Origin: Actinomycetota bacterium
Lineage (GTDB): Bacteria; Actinomycetota; UBA4738; HRBIN12
DNA: 29,641 bases
Direction: 5' to 3'
Assembly: GCA_005885325.1 (NCBI GenBank)
Contig: VAYX01000005.1
Span: forward strand, 1-29,641
Below, piece after piece: positions 1 to 7,323 of this stretch (positions are counted from its first letter, which is position 1; every line of letters begins with the position of its first letter). Below the pieces are notes generated by a model. It saw only the letters and a program-made list of their open reading frames with translations, had not been told where the DNA came from and searched no databases. Both the position numbers and the translations under genes were made by a program.

Positions 1-853
1 CACCCGGGAGAGCGCGTACCACGGCATGCACGTCGCCGGCACCAGCCTGGCCGGCATCGCGGCCAACGCCGCCGGGTACGGACCGTTCGTCGGTGACGTT
101 GCGAGGGTGCCGTGGGATTCGCCGGATGCCCTCCGCGACGCCATCGACGCCGCCACCCCCGAGCGCGTGGCCGCCTTCTTCTGCGAGCCGGTCATCGGAG
201 CGGGCGGCGTGTTCGCGCCGCCGGAGGGCTATCTCGAGCGGGTCCGGTCGATCTGCCGCGATGCCGGCGTCCTGTTCGTGGCCGACGAGGTCATCACCGG
301 CTTCGGGCGGACGGGCGACTGGTTCGCCAGCAACCGATGGGAGCTCGGGCCCGACCTCATCACCTGCGCCAAGGGCATCACCAGCGGCTACCTGCCGATG
401 GGCGCCGTCGTCGCGTCCCCTCGCGTGGCCGAGCCCTTCTGGAACGGGACCGCCGGGCTGTGGCGACACGGGTACACCTACTCCGGACACGCCACGGTTG
501 CCGCCGCGGCGATGGCCAACCTCGACATCCTGGAGCGTGAGGCCCTGCCCAAGCGCGCGTTGGAGCTGGAATCCGACCTGGCCGACGCGCTGACGCCGCT
601 CGCCGCTCATCCAATGGTCGAGGAGGTCCGGGCCGGCACCGGAGTGCTCGCGGCGGTGCAACTGTCCGCGCAGGCAATCGTCGAGGATTCCACGCTCCCT
701 GCGCGAGCCGTTCGGGCTTGCCGGGAGGCGGGCGTCATGACCAGGTCGCTCGCAACGGGAGGCCTCCAGGTCTCGCCGGCCCTGGTGATCGGCCGGGCCG
801 AGCTGAAGGAGCTCGGCGACGGGATCCGCGCCGCCCTCGACTCGCTGACCTAG
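1..853 (+). CDS. Class III (omega) aminotransferase, 5'-truncated by window edge
   Basis: This is the C-terminal part of a PLP-dependent class III aminotransferase. The reading frame is open from base 2 and already begins with a family-typical segment (ESAYHG), so the true start lies upstream. Visible family features are the ADEVITGFGRTG stretch, whose Asp contacts the PLP ring nitrogen, and AKGITSGYLPMG with the Schiff-base lysine, followed by HGYTYSGHA. These enzymes move an amino group from an omega-amine, beta-alanine or a similar donor to pyruvate or another keto acid in the cytoplasm. The donor cannot be told from this fragment. Its TAG stop shares a CTAG with the stop of the convergent DUF1003 gene. 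Confidence in the family is high and in the substrate is low. Confidence 0.93.
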   Translation, partial: TRESAYHGMHVAGTSLAGIAANAAGYGPFVGDVARVPWDSPDALRDAIDAATPERVAAFFCEPVIGAGGVFAPPEGYLERVRSICRDAGVLFVADEVITGFGRTGDWFASNRWELGPDLITCAKGITSGYLPMGAVVASPRVAEPFWNGTAGLWRHGYTYSGHATVAAAAMANLDILEREALPKRALELESDLADALTPLAAHPMVEEVRAGTGVLAAVQLSAQAIVEDSTLPARAVRACREAGVMTRSLATGGLQVSPALVIGRAELKELGDGIRAALDSLT

Positions 854-1383
854 CTGCGCGGGGCGGGGCCCTTCTCCTTCGCCACGACCCGATGGATCTC
901 CGTGGTCAATTCGTGGACCTGCTTCGTGAGGTCCGTGTTCGCCTGGAGCAAATCGCGGAGCGTGAGGAGCATCTGCTCGCCTTTCTGCGCCTCGACGTAG
1001 TGATGACCGGCCAAGGCCTCGTCGCGAGCCGCGGCCCGGTTCTGGCTCATCATGATGATCGGGGCCTGGAGGCCGGCCAGCGCCGACAGCACCAGGTTGA
1101 GCGCGATGAACGGGTAGGGATCGAACTGCTTGTGGTGCAGCAATCGGGCCAGGAACACCGTGTTCAGGACCATCCAGGCGACGATCAGCCCAAGGAAGAC
1201 GAAGATGAACGGCCAGGAACCGCCGAACTTGGCAACGGCGTCGGCGACGCGCTCCCCGAACGTGCGATCCTCGTGGACCTCCTTCACCGCCGGGTTTCGA
1301 TGATCGTGGCGTTCGGACCACGGAAAGGCAGACCGCCGCCGTCTGGACCTCCGCACCGTCTCGACCGGCGTGCTCGTTTCCAC
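850..1383 (-). CDS. DUF1003 family membrane protein
   Basis: The product is 177 residues from a GTG at 1383, chosen because a strong GAGGAGG lies five bases upstream; the open frame extends further but reads as low-complexity Arg-rich shadow. An Arg-rich N-terminus with an HEDRTFGERVADAVAKFGGSW segment leads into two membrane helices at about residues 56-78 and 88-112. A charged helical tail follows (QNRAAARDEALAGHHYVEAQ) that may form a coiled coil. This two-helix plus DEAL-type tail layout is the DUF1003 family, whose function is not established. The length fits the family. The gene converges on the aminotransferase and their stop codons overlap in one CTAG. Confidence 0.88.
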   Translation of the reverse strand: METSTPVETVRRSRRRRSAFPWSERHDHRNPAVKEVHEDRTFGERVADAVAKFGGSWPFIFVFLGLIVAWMVLNTVFLARLLHHKQFDPYPFIALNLVLSALAGLQAPIIMMSQNRAAARDEALAGHHYVEAQKGEQMLLTLRDLLQANTDLTKQVHELTTEIHRVVAKEKGPAPRS

Positions 1384-1442
1384 ATCCGCCTCCTCACCGC
1401 GTGCGTAGACCGCGAAGGCGAGCCTACGACTGGCAGGCGGTC

Positions 1443-1763
1443 CTAGTGGAAGGAGTGACCGCAGGCGCAGGAGCCCTGCGCGGCGGGGTTGTCGATGGTG
1501 AACCCGGACGCCTCCAGGCTGTCCACGAAGTCGATCGTGGCCTGCGACAGGTACGGGGCGCTCATCTTGTCCACGACCAGCCGGACGCCGAACTGGTCCG
1601 CGGTGACATCCTTGTCGGACAGCTGGTCGTCCAGGTACATGGCGTAGCGGAGCCCGGAGCACCCCCCGGGCTGGACGGCCACGCGGAGCGAGATGTCGGC
1701 CCGGCCCTCCTCCTCGAGGAGCTCCTTCACCTTGCCGGCTGCGGTCTGGGTCAGCTGGATCAT
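1443..1763 (-). CDS. A-type iron-sulfur carrier (HesB/IscA/ErpA family)
   Basis: A 106-residue HesB/IscA-like protein. The ATG at 1763 follows a GGAGG with four-base spacing, and the N-terminus (MIQLTQTAAGKVKEL) matches the family start. The three conserved cysteines are present: Cys35 in GGCSG, and Cys99 and Cys101 in SCACGH near the C-terminus. Family members bind an Fe-S cluster or iron through these residues and pass clusters to apo-proteins in the cytoplasm. In this window it probably serves clusters made by the SUF system about 9 kb away, which is inference. It is likely a single-gene unit, since the next upstream gene on this strand (YbaK) ends 76 bases before its start codon. Confidence 0.93.
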   Translation of the reverse strand: MIQLTQTAAGKVKELLEEEGRADISLRVAVQPGGCSGLRYAMYLDDQLSDKDVTADQFGVRLVVDKMSAPYLSQATIDFVDSLEASGFTIDNPAAQGSCACGHSFH

Positions 1764-1839
1764 CGGTCCTCCGGTCGGTCCTGCCTCGTGCTGCGGGCCT
1801 TGCCGGACCATTCTAGCGGGTGGAAGCGACGTTCCGGCT

Positions 1840-2316
1840 CTACATGCGTTCCTCCCTGAAGTCTGCGGGGCCTGCCCCGGCCGCCGCCCGAAGCTCCTCC
1901 GGGGTCGTCCGAAACACGGAGTCGGGCGTGCCGGCGGCCGCCCAGATCTCCTCGTAGCCGAAGAGGTCCTGATCGATGAACGCCGAGAGCCGCCTGGCGT
2001 GCCCGAACGGCGGCGTGCCCCCGATGGCATACCCGGTCGCGGCCCGGACCTCGTCGGCGCTCGCCCGCCTGGCTTCCGCCGCCCCCGCCAGCTCCGCCAG
2101 CTTGGCGATATCCACGCGGTTGGCTCCCGACGTGAGCGCGAGCACGGCGCGGCCGTCGGCCATGAACACGAGCGATTTCACGATCTGTCCGATATCGCAT
2201 CGAAGGGCGCGGGCGGCGTCGGCCGCGGTCTTCGTCCCCTCGGGGAACCGGCGAACCTCCACCTCGTGCCCGAGCACCTGGGCGGCTTCCAGGAACCGAT
2301 CGATCGCGCCGCTCAT
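1840..2316 (-). CDS. YbaK/EbsC-type aminoacyl-tRNA deacylase
   Basis: A 158-residue YbaK/ProX-domain protein. The segments RRFPEGTKTAADAARAL, QIVKSLVFMADG and GYAIGGTPPFGH are characteristic. The lysine in IVKSL and the GGTPPFGH loop form the deacylation pocket in this family, which hydrolyses mischarged aminoacyl-tRNA such as Cys-tRNA(Pro). The exact specificity here cannot be read. The start ATG at 2316 overlaps the TGA stop of the glycerate kinase gene as ATGA, so the two are almost certainly cotranscribed and translationally coupled. The pairing with glycerate kinase has no obvious metabolic logic. Confidence 0.9.
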   Translation of the reverse strand: MSGAIDRFLEAAQVLGHEVEVRRFPEGTKTAADAARALRCDIGQIVKSLVFMADGRAVLALTSGANRVDIAKLAELAGAAEARRASADEVRAATGYAIGGTPPFGHARRLSAFIDQDLFGYEEIWAAAGTPDSVFRTTPEELRAAAGAGPADFREERM

Positions 2317-3440
2317 GGGCCCGACGATAGGCCCGGGAGCCCCGCGGCGACTTCCTCGGCGAGATCCTCGAGCGCCCGTCGGGCGTCCGTCATCGCCCGG
2401 TCCTCCCCGAACCTGCCGATGAGGTCGAACACCGGGACGTCGGGCGGACGGACCTCGACTCGTCCGCACAGGACGATGCCCCGAACCCCCGATGCGTGGG
2501 CCGCACCCAACACGCCGTCGGCAACCTTTCCGTGGAGGGATTGCCGGTCGAACGACCCCTCCCCGGTGACGACCAGATCCGCCGCCGCCAGACGACCTTC
2601 CAGGCCCACCGCGTCCATCACCAGCTCGACCCCCGGCCGGAGGTGCGCGCCCAGGAATGCCACCATGCCGGCCCCGAGCCCGCCCGCCGCACCGCCTCCG
2701 GCGAGGTCACGGACGTCCAGCCCGAGGTCCCGGAAGATCACGGCGGCCAGGTGGCCGAGGGCCCGATCCAGCAGCAACACGTCGTCGGCGGTGGCCCCCT
2801 TCTGCGGGCCGAAAACGACGGAGGCACCCCTGGGTCCCGTGAGCGGGTTGTCCACGTCGCAGGCCACGAGGAACCGCGTCCTGGTGGCGGCGGGGTCCAG
2901 GCCCGAGACGTCGATCCGCTCCAGATCGAGGAGCGAGGCGCCGCCCGGACCGATCTCACCGCCGGCCGAGCTCAGCAAGCGAACGCCGAGCGCCTGCGCC
3001 AGGCCTGCACCGCCGTCGTTCGTCGCGCTCCCTCCGATGCACACGATGACCTCGGCCGGCCCATGGGCGAGGGCTGCTCGGATGAGTTCGCCGGTTCCAC
3101 CGGTGGATGCCCGTTTGGGGTCGCGACGGGATTCGCCGATCAGGGCGAGCCCGGAGGCCCGTGCCATCTCCACCACGGCCGTCACGCCGGACGGTCCGGT
3201 GACGATCCCGTACTCGGCCTCGACCGGGTCGCCCAGCGGACCGGGGACGCTCGCCCGGCGGCGCACCCCGCCCAGCGCTTCGACCATGGCGTCCAGCGTG
3301 CCCTCCCCGCCATCGGCCATGGGCACCTCGGCGACCGCGTCGCCGGGGCGGGCCCGGCGCCAACCCGAGGCCATCGCGTGAGCGGCCTGGGCTGCCGTGA
3401 GCGTCCCCCGGAACTTGTCCGGCGCGATCAGGACCCGCAT
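2313..3440 (-). CDS. Glycerate kinase (GarK/GlxK type I family)
   Basis: A 375-residue protein of the glycerate kinase type I family, close to the usual 370-380 residues. Visible motifs are APDKFRGTLTAAQAA at the N-terminus, VPMADGGEGTLDAM, GGSATNDGGAGLAQALG, GPQKGA and TGEGSFDRQSLHGK near the C-terminus. The enzyme phosphorylates D-glycerate with ATP to a phosphoglycerate (2-phosphoglycerate in most type I members), feeding glyoxylate, serine or photorespiratory-type glycerate into glycolysis. No Shine-Dalgarno precedes the ATG at 3440. Instead a TANNNT hexamer ends six bases before it, which suggests a leaderless transcript. It is the first gene of a two-gene unit with ybaK and diverges from the MDMPI-like gene. 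Confidence 0.94.
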   Translation of the reverse strand: MRVLIAPDKFRGTLTAAQAAHAMASGWRRARPGDAVAEVPMADGGEGTLDAMVEALGGVRRRASVPGPLGDPVEAEYGIVTGPSGVTAVVEMARASGLALIGESRRDPKRASTGGTGELIRAALAHGPAEVIVCIGGSATNDGGAGLAQALGVRLLSSAGGEIGPGGASLLDLERIDVSGLDPAATRTRFLVACDVDNPLTGPRGASVVFGPQKGATADDVLLLDRALGHLAAVIFRDLGLDVRDLAGGGAAGGLGAGMVAFLGAHLRPGVELVMDAVGLEGRLAAADLVVTGEGSFDRQSLHGKVADGVLGAAHASGVRGIVLCGRVEVRPPDVPVFDLIGRFGEDRAMTDARRALEDLAEEVAAGLPGLSSGP

Positions 3441-3446
3441 CGGCCG

Positions 3447-3452
3447 AGGGTA
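3447..3452 (-). promoter_or_regulatory. Candidate -10 element (TACCCT) for leaderless glycerate kinase mRNA
   Basis: On the minus strand TACCCT is followed by six bases and then the ATG at 3440. This is the spacing expected when transcription starts at or next to the start codon. No convincing -35 and no Shine-Dalgarno are seen. The call rests on spacing alone. Confidence 0.35.
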
Positions 3453-3507
3453 CAATCCGCCGCGGCGCCGGCTGGATTTCGAGTCACAGACGACGGGAGT
3501 GCGACGA

Positions 3508-4338
3508 GTGAGCCTGAACCGCCTCGAGTTGTTGGGCATCGCCCAGGCCGAGCGAGACCGCCTCGGCCGCACCGTCCAGTACACGCCGCCCGACGCGTGG
3601 GACCGCGACAGCGTCTGTGCCGGCTGGCGCAACCGCGACGTCATGGCCCACCTGGCGGCCCAGGAGACCGCCGCGGCCCAGGTCGTGGCGGGCGATCCGG
3701 CCATCGAGTTCGAGGCGTTCCGCGAAGCCAACGACGGCGAGTTCTGGGTGAACGGGTTCAACGAGTGGGCCGTGGCGGTCCGAGCGGACCTGCCCACCCG
3801 GCAGATCCTCACCGACTGGGGGCGGGGGGCCGACGCGTCCCTGTCTCGGGCGGGCCTCATCCCGGAGGACGAGTGGCTGGCGACCCGGGTCCCCTGGGTG
3901 GCCGGCAAGATCGGGGTCCGGTATCTCATCCAGTCCCGGATCATCGAGTGGTGGCTCCACGGGGAGGACATCCGCCTCGGCGCCGGCCTGGAGGAGAACC
4001 TCCAACACTGGCCCCTGTACCTCACCAACGACATGGGCATCCGGATGCTGCCCTATGCCCTGGGCCTGGCCGGCCTGTCCTTCCCGGGAAAGAGCATCCA
4101 GGTTGACCTGGAGGGCGTGGGCGAGGGGAGCTGGCATTGGGGCCTCGCCGCACGAGAGTCGCCGCCGGAGGACAAGAAGCCGGACGCATTCATCGACGGC
4201 CGGGCCTCGGCGTTCGCCCTCGTCGCCGGGCGCCGGGTTCCCGCCGAGCACTACCTCGATGACGGGAACCTCGTGATCGGGGGGGACGAGGATCTCGCCA
4301 CCCTCGTCCTCGAGCACATCCGGGCCTACGTCGAATAG
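3508..4338 (+). CDS. MDMPI/DinB-fold protein, maleylpyruvate isomerase family
   Basis: A 276-residue protein from a GTG at 3508, preceded by GGGAG with eight-base spacing. Residues 40-52 (WRNRDVMAHLAAQ) carry the signature of the mycothiol-dependent maleylpyruvate isomerase N-terminal domain. Glu147, His151 and Asp154 (EWWLHGEDIR) complete the His-rich metal site typical of this DinB-like four-helix fold, together with His48. Relatives are metal-dependent thiol-transfer or isomerase enzymes, often mycothiol-linked, in Actinomycetota. The substrate here is unknown. The C-terminal third would correspond to the second, SCP2-like part of these proteins. It lies alone, divergent from glycerate kinase. 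Confidence 0.85.
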   Translation: MSLNRLELLGIAQAERDRLGRTVQYTPPDAWDRDSVCAGWRNRDVMAHLAAQETAAAQVVAGDPAIEFEAFREANDGEFWVNGFNEWAVAVRADLPTRQILTDWGRGADASLSRAGLIPEDEWLATRVPWVAGKIGVRYLIQSRIIEWWLHGEDIRLGAGLEENLQHWPLYLTNDMGIRMLPYALGLAGLSFPGKSIQVDLEGVGEGSWHWGLAARESPPEDKKPDAFIDGRASAFALVAGRRVPAEHYLDDGNLVIGGDEDLATLVLEHIRAYVE

Positions 4339-4404
4339 CGAACGACCCGCACCACCCTTCCCCAGAGCCGGGCTCGGTTCCCATCCGTACACCTTCCGAG
4401 TACC

Positions 4405-4980
4405 GTGCTGCGCGTGCGATCGAAGGAGAAGCGTCCGGACGATTCGTTGATGCGATCGTTCGGCCAGCGGGACCCGGCGGCGGCCGAGGTCCTCTATGAA
4501 CGGTTCGCCGCGCGCATCTATGGCCTGGGGATCGTGATGCTGGGGAACGAGGCGGCGGCGCAGGACCTGGTGCAGGACACGTTCGTGAAGCTGTGGCGAA
4601 GCGCCGATCGATTCGACCAGGCGCGGGGGAGGCTCGACACCTGGGTGCTCCTGGTCGCGAGGAGCCTGGCCATCGATGCGCTCCGCCGGCGGGTCCTGGA
4701 GGCGCGGACGGCCGAGGCCGCGCATCCCGGGGCCGACGTCTCGCAGGAGCCTGGCCCCGATGAGTTGGCCGAGACGGGAGACTTGGCGGCCAGGGCCCGC
4801 CGGGCCATGACCACCCTGTCGCCAGGACAGCGTGCGGCCCTCGAGCTCGCCTACTTCGGCGGCAAGACCAGCGCCGAGGTCGCCGAGCTCGAAGGGATCC
4901 CGCTCGGGACGGCCAAGACCAGGATCAGGACCGCGCTGTTGAAGCTGCGAGAGGCGCTGGAGGAACAGCGTGAGATGTGA
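4405..4980 (+). CDS. ECF-type RNA polymerase sigma factor
   Basis: A 191-residue sigma-70 family factor with only regions 2 and 4. Region 2 spans about residues 20-85 and includes AAQDLVQDTFVKLWRSADRFD. Region 4 spans about 130-185 and includes LSPGQRAALELAYFGGKTSAEVAELEGIPLGTAKTRIRT with its helix-turn-helix. It directs RNA polymerase to a dedicated promoter set and is expected to be held by the anti-sigma factor encoded next, whose start lies inside this gene (11-base overlap). The GTG at 4405 is used here. GTG 4414 and ATG 4450 are alternatives because none has a good Shine-Dalgarno. I see no recognisable autoregulatory promoter upstream. Confidence 0.93.
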   Translation: MLRVRSKEKRPDDSLMRSFGQRDPAAAEVLYERFAARIYGLGIVMLGNEAAAQDLVQDTFVKLWRSADRFDQARGRLDTWVLLVARSLAIDALRRRVLEARTAEAAHPGADVSQEPGPDELAETGDLAARARRAMTTLSPGQRAALELAYFGGKTSAEVAELEGIPLGTAKTRIRTALLKLREALEEQREM

Positions 4981-5686
4981 CGAGGTGCGCGACCAGCTGG
5001 CCGAGCATCTGCTGGGGACGCTGGACGAGCCGGCCGACATGCAGGTGCGCCGGCATCTCCGCGGCTGCTCAGGTTGCCGGAGAGACATGGCCGCGCTCGC
5101 CGAAGGGATGAGCACCTTCGCCAGGGCCGCGCACGAACTGGCTCCGCCGGAGGAGCTGAAAGAGCGGGTCCTCTCCGTATTGCACGGGGACTGGGCGGAG
5201 GGTGCGGCCCCCAGCGCGACCGATCGCCGCCCGATCCGGTGGATGGCGTGGGCCGCAGCCGTCGTGCTGGTGGCCGGCTCCGCGACGTGGGGGCTGTGGT
5301 CCAACAACCGAGCTGCTCGGTACGAGGCGTCGGCGGCCAAGTACGAGTCACTCCTGGCATCGCTCGGAGGCCAGAACGTCCGGGTGGCCAACCTCCGCCC
5401 GCAAGGTTCCCAGCAGCTCGAGGGAAGCGCGGTGGTCTACGACTCGAAGGTCGAGCAGTCCTGGGTCCTGGTCCTCGTCCGGGCTCCAGGCATGGAGGGC
5501 CAGGCCACCGTCACCCTTTCCACGCGGGACGGTCGAACCATCCAGTTGCATCCGATGGAGTTCAGCGCCGGTGGCGAGGCCTCGAGCTGGCTCGTCACGT
5601 CCTCGAACCTCCGACCGTTCGAGACCGTGACGATCCGGAACGAGTCGGGAGCGACCATCGCAACGGGCTCCGTGTCCGGCGACTAG
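4970..5686 (+). CDS. Zinc-finger anti-sigma factor with RskA-like extracytoplasmic domain
   Basis: A 238-residue anti-sigma factor. The GTG at 4970 has GGAGG six bases upstream inside the sigma gene, so translation is coupled. Cys3 with His29, Cys33 and Cys36 (HLRGCSGC) forms the HxxxCxxC zinc-binding anti-sigma module that captures the ECF sigma factor in the cytoplasm. One membrane helix lies at about residues 91-110. The rest (about 115-238) is an exported beta-rich domain resembling RskA-type sensor domains, with paired hydrophobic strands such as SWVLVLVRAPG. It would release the sigma factor after an extracytoplasmic signal, probably by regulated proteolysis as in the RskA family. Its stop shares a CTAG with the convergent GNAT gene. 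Confidence 0.9.
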   Translation: MRCDEVRDQLAEHLLGTLDEPADMQVRRHLRGCSGCRRDMAALAEGMSTFARAAHELAPPEELKERVLSVLHGDWAEGAAPSATDRRPIRWMAWAAAVVLVAGSATWGLWSNNRAARYEASAAKYESLLASLGGQNVRVANLRPQGSQQLEGSAVVYDSKVEQSWVLVLVRAPGMEGQATVTLSTRDGRTIQLHPMEFSAGGEASSWLVTSSNLRPFETVTIRNESGATIATGSVSGD

Positions 5687-6672
5687 CGCGAGATCGCCAG
5701 GCGCTTGATGTAGCGGGGATGGGCACCGAACCGGTATTTGTATTCGTACTCCCCCTTCAACATGTCGAACCCGCGGCATCCTCCCTCGATGGCGATCCGG
5801 ATGTCCTCGGCGACCAGCACCATCCCCGGAGAGAGACGCCGCCACGAGCGGTCGAATGCCGAGTTGTACAGGTAGGAGATCCCCTCGAACCGGAACCCCA
5901 CCGTCCCGGCGACCTTCTCCCCCCCCACCTCGATGAACGTCAGGTTGAAGATGCCGCGCGGGAGGAACTCCTCTCCCAGCCGGCGGAAGAAGATCTCCAT
6001 CCCCGGCTGGAGGAACACGCCCTTGGGCCCGTCGCTCCGCTTGTGCAGGTCCACGAACCGATCGAGGTACTCCCCCAGCGTGTCCGCATGAGCCAGGCAG
6101 ATCCGGTACGGCCCGGCCTCCGCCTCGAGCTTACGGGCCTTGCGGCGGATCTCGTGACGGAGCTTCGCAGGGAGCGCGTTCAGGTACTCGTCGTAGGAAC
6201 CGGGGAGAGGCAGGAAGGGCGCGATGCCGTTGGTGTCGTCGGCCATCTCGACGTGGAACCCTTGCGCCGCAGCGGCTTCGGCCAGCCGCTGGAGCCACTG
6301 GCGATCCTCGGGGAGGCCCCGGAGGTCCGCCTCGGACCAGTCGTCACGCCGCTCCAGCGCCGCCAGCAACTCTTTGGCGAAGCCGCCGGCAGCCTCGGGT
6401 AGGGCGACCGGGCCCATGTAGTCCGTGACCTCGGTCCCTCCGAGGAACCTGAGCCTCGCGCCGGAGCGCTCGAAGGCGACGGCGCCCACCTGGGCGCCGT
6501 CCTCCTCGGCGAAGGCCAGGAGCAGCTGCTCCTGGCCTTCGACGAACTCCTCCCAGTACAGCTTGAGGAACTGGGGGGTGTGGAAGAACGTGCCCGCCGG
6601 GTCAGCCGTGACCAGGGTCGACCAGTCCCGGCGGACGAAGTCCCGCCCGTCGTCGGAGAAGGCGATCTCCAT
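5683..6672 (-). CDS. GNAT acyltransferase of the CelD/BcsL (FemAB-like) type
   Basis: A 329-residue protein with the double-GNAT layout of CelD/BcsL and FemAB-like acyltransferases. The core segment LRHEIRRKARKLE followed by FVDLHKRSDG, the strand pair IEVGGEKVAGTVGFRFEG and the closing CRGFDMLKGEYEYKYRFG are typical. Relatives transfer acyl or aminoacyl groups in the assembly of polysaccharide, lipid or peptidoglycan. The acceptor is unknown here. No signal peptide is seen, so the protein is cytoplasmic. It starts four bases after the methyltransferase stop codon and is probably the last gene of a minus-strand operon. Confidence 0.85.
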   Translation of the reverse strand: MEIAFSDDGRDFVRRDWSTLVTADPAGTFFHTPQFLKLYWEEFVEGQEQLLLAFAEEDGAQVGAVAFERSGARLRFLGGTEVTDYMGPVALPEAAGGFAKELLAALERRDDWSEADLRGLPEDRQWLQRLAEAAAAQGFHVEMADDTNGIAPFLPLPGSYDEYLNALPAKLRHEIRRKARKLEAEAGPYRICLAHADTLGEYLDRFVDLHKRSDGPKGVFLQPGMEIFFRRLGEEFLPRGIFNLTFIEVGGEKVAGTVGFRFEGISYLYNSAFDRSWRRLSPGMVLVAEDIRIAIEGGCRGFDMLKGEYEYKYRFGAHPRYIKRLAISR

Positions 6673-6676
6673 GCCG

Positions 6677-7288
6677 CTATCGGTCCAGGACGAAGACCGA
6701 GTGGGGGTAGGTACCGAGGGTCGGCCACATCGGCCGGTAGGTCTCCACGTGGGCGATCGAGACGTTCCGCTCCTTGAAAAGCGTCGTCCACTGCTCGACG
6801 TCTCGGAACGTGAACGGGGTGGGAACGCCGTGGCGGATGTTCAGCAGCCAATCCCATGCCGTGTTGAGGGCGCGATCCAGCCTGGAATTCGGCGTGTCCT
6901 CGGCGATGATCACGCGCTCCCTGGCGATCCGCAGGGCCTCGTCGAGCAGGTGCTCCTGCTCCTCCCGCCGTTCCATATGGTGGAACACGAACATCAGGAG
7001 GACCACGTCGAACGAGGCGTCCTCGAACGGCACCCGGGTCGGATCGGACTGGAGGACGAACGGCAGGGTGGCCTCGCGGTTGCCGTAGTCGACGAGGTCG
7101 CAGAGCGTCGGACGGACCCCGGCCTTGTCGCGGAGCCACCGGGACATGAACCCCGTCCCCGCACCGAGGTCGAGCATGGTCTGCCCAGGCCGAAGATGCG
7201 GGGCGATACGGTTCCCCTCCTCGTTCTCCCGGAGGAACATGCGGTCAACTCTAGCGGCTCTTCCGAAGATGCCCGCATGGGGCGTCAT
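6677..7288 (-). CDS. Class I SAM-dependent methyltransferase
   Basis: A 203-residue protein with the SAM-binding motif I LDLGAGTG at residues 39-46, the acidic motif II region (LCDLVDYG), and SFDVVLLMFVFHHMERREEQ as motif IV/post-motif. The fold is methyltransferase type 11/25. The substrate cannot be read. ATG 7288 is used; ATG 7240 is an alternative that would still keep motif I. Neither has a strong Shine-Dalgarno. The tight spacing to the downstream GNAT gene suggests both act on the same small molecule or envelope glycan, which is inference. Confidence 0.87.
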   Translation of the reverse strand: MTPHAGIFGRAARVDRMFLRENEEGNRIAPHLRPGQTMLDLGAGTGFMSRWLRDKAGVRPTLCDLVDYGNREATLPFVLQSDPTRVPFEDASFDVVLLMFVFHHMERREEQEHLLDEALRIARERVIIAEDTPNSRLDRALNTAWDWLLNIRHGVPTPFTFRDVEQWTTLFKERNVSIAHVETYRPMWPTLGTYPHSVFVLDR

Positions 7289-7323
7289 GAGGATCCGACG
7301 GCCTCACCGAGGTCCGTTCGGGC

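Noticed and set aside
4369..4379. GAGCC/GGCTC palindrome before the sigma factor gene
   Set aside because: The stem is only four pairs once a minimal loop is allowed and no T-tract follows.
2496..5391. Very long open frames opposite or shifted to the glycerate kinase, MDMPI and sigma genes (for example 2496-4106 plus and 3484-5391 minus)
   Set aside because: They overlap well-supported genes over their whole length, are rich in Arg/Pro/Gly/His without domain motifs, and are expected shadows in very GC-rich DNA.
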